A DNA stretch of 64,000 bases. It comes from Ligula intestinalis. Taxonomy: Eukaryota; Platyhelminthes; Cestoda; Diphyllobothriidea; Diphyllobothriidae. The stretch is taken from assembly GCA_036362985.1 (NCBI GenBank), contig JAYGXS010000004.1, forward strand, positions 39,283,626 to 39,347,625, given 5' to 3'. Both the position numbers and the translations under genes were made by a program. The notes under the pieces are model-generated. The model saw nothing but the letters and a program-made list of their open reading frames with translations, was not told the origin of the DNA and did no database searches. Shown piece after piece: positions 57,115 to 64,000 of this stretch. How positions within the stretch are numbered: position 1 is the first letter of the stretch; every line of letters begins with the position of its first letter.

Positions 57115-58295
57115 GGATTAACTTAATCGCTTTGGTTATGCCATGCATGTTAAACTCGCACAGGCCCCAATAACTGTTTATTGCATATTAACAAGCTGAC
57201 TTCCACAGACCTTCTAGAAGTATTGATTGTTCATCGCAAAATAGCAGAATAACATTGCGCCTATAATCATTAAAGTAACTAGGACGATCGTAAGGAGGAC
57301 TAAAACACCAAGGCTCACCTGTGATGTTTGCTACAAGTTTTCAAATGCGAACTTTTTGGCCGTTTAACGATTCAATATTCCTCACCTTAATCCTACGGCA
57401 GTCCTTCGGCTAACTTCGACTGCAGTCGTAAACTGCGCAAAAGTCAGTGTAAAAAGGTTCAGCGCAGACTTTGAGATAATGTAAGGTGCAGGCAGTAAGA
57501 AATGGGGCTTTTACTTGCGCGATGTGAGGATCTCCCTTTACATTTAATTTAATTTTAATTTTGATTTAAAAGTGTGATGCCAATAAGGGGGAGAGGGGCA
57601 TTTAAGAACAGTCACCTTGCGCAGAGATTGCCAAAAGGGGCTCAGTCAAAAGGGAGTTTCTCCGGTTCGCTCTGTTACGTTACAAAGGGATAGTTACTTC
57701 GATTTTTCAGGTAATTGTCGTCATCTGAGTCAGTTACCAGGATCTTAGCTTTAGTACAATTTCTAAGTTCTACCCCCAGCTTTTCAGAGTTTACACACTC
57801 CAGTCTACCAGGGCGTCTATCGTCAGTTCAACTGTTCCCACGAGAAGGCACGCTAGCGAGCGTCGGCTTACCAACATAACAGTTTAGCGTATGTGGGCGT
57901 AGCCGCTCGAGCGGAGGATCGCGGTTCAGCGAGTCAAGCTTATCGGAAAATCGATGGCTCAATGCTGATCAACGCTCTCCTGACCTCGACGGCTACAGCA
58001 TCGCGCTTTCTTTCGCATTTCAGGCAACCTCTTACCTACAAACCGCCCAGGGCGCAAAATAAAGCCCTCATCTACTATTGATTCTCTCGCCTCTCCTGTT
58101 TCATGTGTCGTGGTTTTATTGTTGGCTTTTAATTTCTTCAGAAATAAATCGCTATCTTGGAGTAAATAAGTAAAGACGAAGCTTTATAGGCGCTGACTGA
58201 AAGTGAATGTAACTAGTTGGGTCGATGTCTATTCAATACAGCGAAATAATCACGTAAACTATCAACAGGCAGCCAGTATTATATATCTAGGGATT
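57115..58295. other. Stretch without recognisable genes
   Basis: No convincing exon, repeat or RNA seen. An AT-rich tract lies at 57,540-57,570. Confidence 0.4.
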
Positions 58296-58313
58296 ACATA
58301 GTTCACCATACTG

Positions 58314-58990
58314 ATGGCACGAGAGCTGACTAAGAACTCAGACGCGTTTTCGCCGATATTTTGTCACTGCATGACACAGCTTCGAATGGTTCGGTTAATT
58401 AGGATCTCCTTTGTGCTGTCTGGTAAAAACTCAACTCTTAGAAGCTACGCCAAGAACGAAATGGAAAGCACTCGCGTAAAGATTTATGAACTGGAGTGTC
58501 ACGTGTGTCAACGCGCTGCCATTCTAGACACTTTGAACAAGGAAGAAAAACAGGAATTTAGCAATTACTTGCATATTATAGGAATAAAACGTGGGGATGC
58601 CAAGAGATCGTCATTCCTTCAAAAGGTACAGGAAATCAAACCACAGTCAAGATTCCCAAAAATCCACAGCGCTATGTCCACGACTACTCTGCTCTAACAC
58701 TTGATACAACTCTACTCGAAGCATTATCACTGGGTCCAAAATTCTGTATACCTAGGCAAAAGATTATTCAGTTAGAACTAGAAACCCAGTTTGAGAATCT
58801 CTACAATCAAGTTTATGACCCCAAGCCGATCTCCGCTGATAGTGCCCAGCGCTTCAAATCAACACTGGTGAATTGTAGTTACCAGTACTTGAACCGGAGA
58901 CTAATAAATCGCGGAATGCTGACAAAAACACACAGACAAGTTAAAACGGCTGAGAGCAAACAAGGAGATATCGGTTACTAAACCAGACAA
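58314..58990 (+). pseudogene. Penelope-like ORF, N-terminal part
   Basis: A frame from 58,314 contains ELECHVCQRAAILDTLNKEE and FLQKVQEIKPQSRFP. The family reading then shifts near 58,670 to a frame with YSALTLDTTLLEALSLGPKF and LETQFENLYNQVYD, and near 58,935 to a frame with LRANKEISVTKPDKGTGVVL. KPDKGxGVV is a constant block just ahead of the Penelope reverse transcriptase. Confidence 0.75.
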
Positions 58991-59179
58991 AGGAACAGGC
59001 GTCGTTCTAATGAACAGATCGGACTATGTTACCAAGATGCAGACCATACTATCAGATCCGACGAAATTTAAGAAGGTAGACAAAGTAAAAGATTGTACAG
59101 ATGAAGCAGAGGTACACCTGACCAGCTGCTTAAGAAGACTACACACAGCAGGATTTCTAGTGACCAAGACCTCGAACAT

Positions 59180-60163
59180 TTGCGACCATTAGGCACGCAC
59201 ATTCCCCGTTTATGTGGTCTAACTAAGATGCACAAGAATGGACTGCCAGTTCACCCGATTTTAGACATGAAAAACTCGCCGTATCATGCAATAGCGAAGT
59301 GTTTGGGAGAGAAACTCAAGCCCATACAGCAACAGCTGGCACGACATAGCTATCAAGATACGTTCCAATTTATCGATGGTATCAAAGACATAAACTTAAA
59401 CGGTATGATGATCTCCCTAGACGTCTCATCGCTGGTTACAAACGTTCCAGTAACAGAAACAGTCTACTATATCTGCGACTTCGTAGTGGCAAATCAAAAA
59501 GACGTAAGAATACCACCTGACGTATTAAGGGAACTATTACTCAAATGCACATTAAATGTGCGATTCCTTTTTGACAACCAACTATATAGATAAATAGACG
59601 GTGTCCCTATGGGCTCGCCTTTTGGGCCTCTCTTGGCCAACATCTTCATGGGCAAACTGGAAAAATTTCAACTTAGTAAGCAGATCCATGATTTAAAACA
59701 CTTTGGCCGATGTGTCGATGATATCTTCGCCCTCACCCCAGCAGATACTGATGTAAATGCGCTTCTACATACTGTTAATCAAACACACCCCTCCATTAAG
59801 TTCACCTTGGAGGTGGAGATGGCAGGTTCGCTTCCTTTCTTGGATGTCCTCCTAAATCGAAGACCTGACGGTAGCATCCGAAGGAGCGTTTACCGAAGGA
59901 AAACTTGGTCCGGACAGTATACAAACTTTAACAGTTTTGCAGCCATCCAAAAGAAGCGTAACTTGGCCCGCCGCTTAACGCAAAGAGCCAGAAAAATCTG
60001 CTCAGCTGACACTATTGAAATGGAACTCCAGAGACTCCAGGACGTGCTTCGAGAGAATGGATATCCAGCCAGATTCATCATAAAGAATATGATGGAGAAA
60101 GGAACAAAGCCCAACACAACTACAGTGAAAAAGAAGACGCTATTCCTTAAATTCCCCTTTTAA
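59180..60163 (+). pseudogene. Penelope-like reverse transcriptase (one stop, altered motif C)
   Basis: One open frame with a single TAA at 59,591-59,593. Motifs in order: LTKMHKNGLPVHPILD, MMISLDVSSLVTNVP (motif A, catalytic Asp), the stop, VPMGSPFGPLLANIFM (motif B), HFGRCVDDIFAL (motif C, with Cys where Tyr is usual before VDD), SLPFLDVLLNRRPDGS, VYRRKTWSGQYTNF and ENGYPARFI. The length and order fit the family. The Asp pair is kept, so apart from the stop the core is well preserved, which suggests a fairly young copy. Confidence 0.9.
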
Positions 60164-60314
60164 TGGATGCAGCAAGCGAACTCTTAAGCAGACGCCTCAA
60201 GCAAGCCGTAGCACAAACCTTTTCAGCAGCGAAAATTCACGTGTTATTTTCGACCAACCCGATACTGCACGGTGAGGGTAAGATAAGCTGCCAACTCAGA
60301 CCACTTCTATGTGT

Positions 60315-60640
60315 ATCTACTCATTTACTTGCTCCTGTGGAGCTGGTTATATCGGTCGCACGAGTAGGCGCTTATCTAAAAGAATACGGAAAACCTCCTG
60401 GCATGGCTAGCCAAAGGCGAGACCAAAAGCATAAACAGTTCTATCCTCGCACACATGGTTGACACCGGACATCGTGTCCCACCTAACTACCCAAAGTCCC
60501 TCGGTCAATTTCTGCTGGCAACAGCAGAAACAACCGCAATCCGATTGAGGAAACCGGTTTTGTGTGGACAAAAGAATCTCGTGCAAGCCCCCAACTTGGC
60601 ATGACCAACGATTACCTAACTGGCAGCACATTTCCGCGCT
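60315..60640 (+). pseudogene. Penelope-like GIY-YIG endonuclease (frameshifted)
   Basis: The signature CSCGAGYIGRTSRRLSKRIR is read from about 60,325. The preceding frame (from 60,163) is out of phase by one, so a shift occurs near 60,310. A stop in TSWHG then a second shift leads to INSSILAHMVDTGHRV and IRLRKPVLCGQKNLVQAPN near 60,540-60,590, the tail block. The GYIG part and the following Arg are present; the catalytic Glu further on is not resolved. Confidence 0.85.
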
Positions 60641-60699
60641 CTGATTGGACCCTGCATGTAAAGAAAGACAAACTATCAATTTTTAAATTAAAACCTCCT

Positions 60700-61250
60700 T
60701 TGTAACTGTTTGGCCTGATGAGAAGTTACTGAAGGCGTTCGCTCGCCAAAATTGTGTTCTGAATTATTTAATGGGAATTTTCACAATTTTTAAACAATTA
60801 TGCGGTTATCCAACTGTTACTGATAGACGTCGACCAAATTATTCATGCTAACTTTCAGTCTAGGGCTACAAATCCTCATGCAAACTGATTTACTCCAAGG
60901 TCGCGATTAATTTCTGAGGAGAGTACAAACTCGAGTATCTACCAAAAAGCACACAGTGAACGCTGGGGGACCCATTAATGAACAGGGTCCCTCGTAGATG
61001 CGTCACACAGCAGCAGAATATCGGCAAAACACATGTCTGGGCATTAAGATAGCACCGATGTATCATGCAGCATCGCCTAACTTGGGCCATGCAGGCAGTT
61101 AGTCCTCAGGAGTTGTCTTAACAAGTCATCCTTTGGTAAGAATGACTTGTTTGTCCGCCTAATCAGGACACGGGAATAGGAGCGCTTCGCCCACTTAAAT
61201 AGGTCACCTTGCGATGAAATGCAAGAAGATTAACTATCATCTTTTCTTAA
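60700..61250. other. 3' flank of the Penelope-like element
   Basis: CCTGATGAGAAGTTACTGAA at 60,715 resembles the start of a hammerhead core (CUGAUGAG and GAA), but stem II would have three pairs and one loop base, so it is not convincing. The stretch 61,155-61,205 is a diverged inverted copy of the repeat at 61,960-62,010 (GGACACGGGAATAG against GGACCCGGGAATAG). Confidence 0.4.
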
Positions 61251-61251
61251 C

Positions 61252-61445
61252 CCTTACCTTAAACCTGATATGAAACTAAACTGTAACATTAATTTTATCC
61301 CTAGCCTTACTCTAAACATAAACTCCACACGAACCCAAGCCTTAATCGTTAACATAATACTGAGTCCAACCTCAACTCTGACCCTAACCCCAATCTTAAA
61401 AAGAATCCTAAACTTAACACTAAGCGACCCTTTAATCGTAAACTT
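61252..61445 (+). repeat. Degenerate telomere-like (CCCTAA) repeats
   Basis: CTTAACCCTTACCTTAAACC, TTTTATCCCTAGCCTTACTC, CTGACCCTAACCCC and AATCCTAAACTTAACAC are decayed CCCTAA-like hexamers at roughly 6 bp beat. It is the opposite orientation to 14,535-14,710. Telomere-derived or merely similar: both are possible. Confidence 0.5.
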
Positions 61446-61449
61446 CGGT

Positions 61450-61560
61450 TCCCTGGAGTTTGGCGCAAAGCCACATGTATTATGGACGGTCCCTCCTCCA
61501 GTGTCTTGTTTAGGCGGCCACACAAGTAATTATTATCCCTCTCTCTGCTATGATTGACTA
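61450..61560 (+). repeat. Dispersed repeat, related to 63,685-63,775
   Basis: GCGCAAAGCCACATGTATTA, then CAGTGTCTTGTTTAGGCGGC, then TAATTATTATCCC, match the series GGCACACAGTCACCTGTATT and AAGAGGTCATATAAGTTATC at 63,690-63,765 in order. It follows the telomere-like tract directly. Confidence 0.45.
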
Positions 61561-61959
61561 GAAAGGAAGATGCTTGACAATGTTCCTTTAGCTGGTCACT
61601 TAGTATGCAGATTAATTTCCAGTAAGCAATCGGAGGAGGGTAGCCTTTCGAGTTCCATCATATCATAGAGGATGCACGCGAAGTCTATGCCGTGTAAGTT
61701 CTACTGGCGACTCAAGAACTATTAGTGAAAGTAGTCCTATACTCAGCCGCACAATGCCTCACCTTTGATAAATATTACAGAAAATTTAAGAAATAAACAG
61801 ACAGTTTGTTATCCTAGCGTACACTACAATCTTAACTGGATATATTTTTATTTCGTAACTTGTGAATAATCTATTTTTTTCGCTGGTAATTGTTCCAACA
61901 ATCTTCCACACTTTTAGCAGAGATTTTTGGCAAAGATTACTTATATCCTTGTCCTTCCC

Positions 61960-62130
61960 AAACAGGACCCGGGAATAGCAAAGCCACGCCCAAGTAATAT
62001 AGTTGGTACTAGAAGCAAACAAGCGAGTTTCAGAAGGCAGTTAAGAAGGAGACGATATAATCGATGGAGTTAGAAGCTTATTCGCTTGACGTTTCGGATT
62101 CTGGCTTGAACCCATCGTCAGAGATAACCG
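61960..62130 (-). repeat. Repeat with hammerhead-like motif (Penelope 3' end?)
   Basis: On the minus strand this reads the CTGACGA ... GAAACGTC motif (62,121-62,088), then about 80 bp, then a CTATTCCCGGGTCCTGTTTG block at 61,980-61,960. That last block recurs diverged at 61,205-61,155. The layout, motif then tail, is the same as at the ends of the Penelope-like pair at 32.6-34.2 kb. Family unknown. Confidence 0.45.
62088..62121 (-). ncRNA. Hammerhead-ribozyme-like motif
   Basis: On the minus strand, CTGACGA is followed by T, a GGGTT/AATCC stem (62,113-62,109 with 62,100-62,096) with a 8-base loop, then GAAAC and GTC. This keeps CUGANGA, stem II and GAAA of the hammerhead core, with the cleavage triplet GUC. 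Stem III would be one pair at best, as in the minimal forms found in Penelope-like elements, which act as dimers. Stem I is weak. Plausible but not shown. Confidence 0.45.
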
Positions 62131-62274
62131 CAGAATATGGTGATAAATGAACAGATTACACATTATTTATAGTTCGTATTGGCCACGCAACCGCATGCGA
62201 AAATAAACATCTTGTTCCAGCGATCGCATCTTCTATTTCTAATGTAGTTAGTTCAGCGCATATATATCCCGTGT

Positions 62275-62345
62275 CGCAACCCTAACATTAGCCGTAATTC
62301 AACCCTAAACCTAAGCCATGACCTAGTTCTAACACTACAGTTAAC
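62275..62345 (+). repeat. Short telomere-like (CCCTAA) tract
   Basis: CAACCCTAACATTAGCC, then TTCAACCCTAAACCTAAGCC. Two exact CCCTAA hexamers and several decayed ones, about 1 kb from the larger tract at 61,252-61,445. Confidence 0.45.
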
Positions 62346-62349
62346 GCAA

Positions 62350-63530
62350 AGCCCAACTTATCTTTGTGTTAGATTTCCTGTGTCGTGAAACGTCAACCGA
62401 AATTCTGAAGTATTTTCGATTCCAACAAATTACTTAAGTAGGGCCATAATTTTGATTATCGTGCCGCCTAATCTCAGGATATTTCAGTCACACCAGGATG
62501 TCGGTCTTTGAAGGAGCTTCTTTCTGACTGACCGTAGAAAGCGTCTGACGAAACAGATAGCTATTAAAGTAGTATCCATTTTTCTCATTGGCTTTCACTG
62601 CCCTTATGAATTCAACCATATTTTATAGAAAATATACACAAAATATTCTTCCTTGTTCCTTTTTGGTAGCAAATTACACTTTCTTAAAATTGTATACGTG
62701 AAGAAAGAATGTCTTCTAAATTGCCGAATAATTTTGAATCCTACTAAGCGTTACACCTTAATTCAAGGTTTCCAAACTATATGGTGTATACATTCTGTCT
62801 GAGGGAAAGTATGCATTTCCTTATGGTTTAAGGAAGAGATCAGATAGTTCTCATAAAATGTTGCAATGGATGTGGATCCTGTTGTATAAATTATAGGCAA
62901 CATAATTCAATTGACGGGTACGATTCATTATGAATGAACATTTCACGGTCGTAAAAAATCTCCTGATTAGACACTGTTCTTAAACCCAGTGATATCCTTC
63001 CTTCAAGTATAACATTTAAAGAAAAAGCTATTTTCTACGAAACGAGTAAAAGAGAGAATAATTTTGTGCACATTTTCTATAAGGTGTATTTGAAGATGAA
63101 CGTAAAAAATGCATACAACTCAAGTAGCCCTTCTTAAGACCACATTTTTTGCGGACGGTCAGGAGGAGGCTTTTAGTGACCCAAATCTGCGTGCAATGCT
63201 CAACCTCTCCCCTCTCGCACCTGTGTCTACCGACCCTTAATCCGGCCTGACCAGTCATCTCACTGCGTTTGACTCACACATGACCTGGCTGGAGGTGCTG
63301 AACGACTCCCGCGTTCTCACACTTTTGACGCTGACCCTTGCGGCTCCGGACGCGCGCTCGTCTAGCTGCCAACTTCCTCAAACCTAGTTCCCACTAGCTG
63401 TTTACTATTCCTTCCACCTGACATCCCATTTCTTCTCTTCCCACGCGGAACAGGACATGAAGATCCCAGCGGCACAGGTTCTTTCTGTTAACTTAAGCCA
63501 CCGTGATAAGCTTTTTAAAAAGCGGGCATC
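62350..63530. other. AT-rich stretch without recognisable genes
   Basis: No exon or named repeat is supported. The frame at 63,028-63,258 (minus) has no domain. TGACTCACACATGACCTGGC at 63,266 is a weak match to the dispersed core at 41,572. Confidence 0.4.
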
Positions 63531-63539
63531 CTAAGTGAC

Positions 63540-63775
63540 TTGCATTTGTAGCTTAGGCTGTACGATAGTCAATATTACAAACCTAATTAAGAAATTTGTT
63601 CGAGTCGGAAACACATTCTAGAATTTTGGTTGGCATTTCCTGTGATAGGGGATCAACCGTACACTACTCTTAACCATAACACTCATAGAAGTTGGCACAC
63701 AGTCACCTGTATTACTGGTGGTTCCTTTTTATGCCCTATTTAAGAGGTCATATAAGTTATCCCTACCAGATATTT
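63540..63775 (+). repeat. Dispersed repeat, related to 1005-1140 and 61,450-61,560
   Basis: The first half (GTCAATATTACAAACCTAAT, then TTTTGGTTGGCATTTCC, then GATAGGGGATCAACC) matches 1030-1125. The second half (GGCACACAGTCACCTGTATT, then TTAAGAGGTCATATAAG) matches 61,450-61,560. So the two shorter copies are likely parts of one family, seen here at greater length. Confidence 0.45.
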
Positions 63776-64000
63776 AAGTGACGGCTGAGGGGAGTCCAAA
63801 ATGTGTATTCAATCTCGGTCAATTAGGCACTTACGCCTTAGTGGTCAAGATCATTAGGAATGTATTTCTTATGGGCTACGCTAGGCTGGCGCTTGGCTAA
63901 AACCGTGGTGGCTATTGTACGGCGTATTTCGCTGGCCTCTGATACACGACCCGAGTGCGCGCACCAAGCGCTCATCTGTGTAAGTGTATGCATGCGTGCG

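Larger units (their letters stand above)
58300..60700 (+). mobile_element. Penelope-like retroelement (degenerate, reverse transcriptase plus GIY-YIG)
   Basis: The order of remnants is an N-terminal region (58,314-58,990, shifted twice), a reverse transcriptase (58,960-60,120), and a GIY-YIG endonuclease remnant (60,315-60,400) with a tail near 60,560-60,640. Penelope-like elements move by target-primed reverse transcription with this fused pair. Stops and frame changes make this copy inactive. Limits are approximate: no flanking duplication was found. It belongs to a different family from the pair at 32,590-34,185. Confidence 0.9.

Noticed and set aside
60712..60745. CCTGATGAGAAG...GAAGGCG as a hammerhead ribozyme
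   Set aside because: Stem II would be three pairs with one loop base and GAAA is broken; similarity to the core is too slight.

Overview
The window looks like a piece of a large, repeat-rich eukaryotic nuclear genome, most probably a flatworm and perhaps a tapeworm. I infer this from intron-bearing genes, a 14-3-3 gene with three very short (34-35 bp) introns, and a crowd of old CR1-like, RTE-like, Penelope-like and mariner relics with SINE-like repeats. Species cannot be fixed from the sequence. No prokaryotic features are seen, and almost all long ORFs are chance or transposon frames.

Left part (about 1-19,020, minus strand): a dispersed multi-exon gene can be pieced together from splice signals. 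Five exons (17263-17063, 15145-15028, 13223-13005, 8231-8174, 1428-1180) join in consistent phase into a charged, partly coiled-coil protein and run off the left edge. Four less certain exons (19018-18303) may form its 5' end. Its introns carry SINE-like repeats, a mariner relic, a ~385 bp foldback element, a 50 bp palindrome, and two ~550 bp inverted repeat copies that bracket the 58 nt exon.

Middle-left (21,560-31,620, plus strand): a retrotransposon graveyard. An RTE-like LINE is split by a CR1-like LINE inserted in its endonuclease region. Two further CR1-like 3' fragments follow. At 32,590-34,185 two Penelope-like 3' ends face each other as an imperfect palindrome.

Centre (35,613-36,508, plus strand): an intact four-exon 14-3-3 gene, the best supported gene in the window. 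From 36.5 to 45 kb there are dispersed repeats and two or three candidate minus-strand exons (44,840-44,733; 42,281-42,099), with another first-exon candidate at 55,667-55,444.

Right part: a satellite array at 45,155-54,872 with a ~367 bp monomer, about 21 units in plus orientation followed by 5 in minus orientation, with signs of higher-order duplication and a 10-N assembly gap. Both outer edges and the inversion point fall at the same place in the monomer. A degenerate Penelope-like element with reverse transcriptase and GIY-YIG remnants lies at 58,300-60,700. The rest holds telomere-like degenerate hexamers, a hammerhead-ribozyme-like motif and old repeats.
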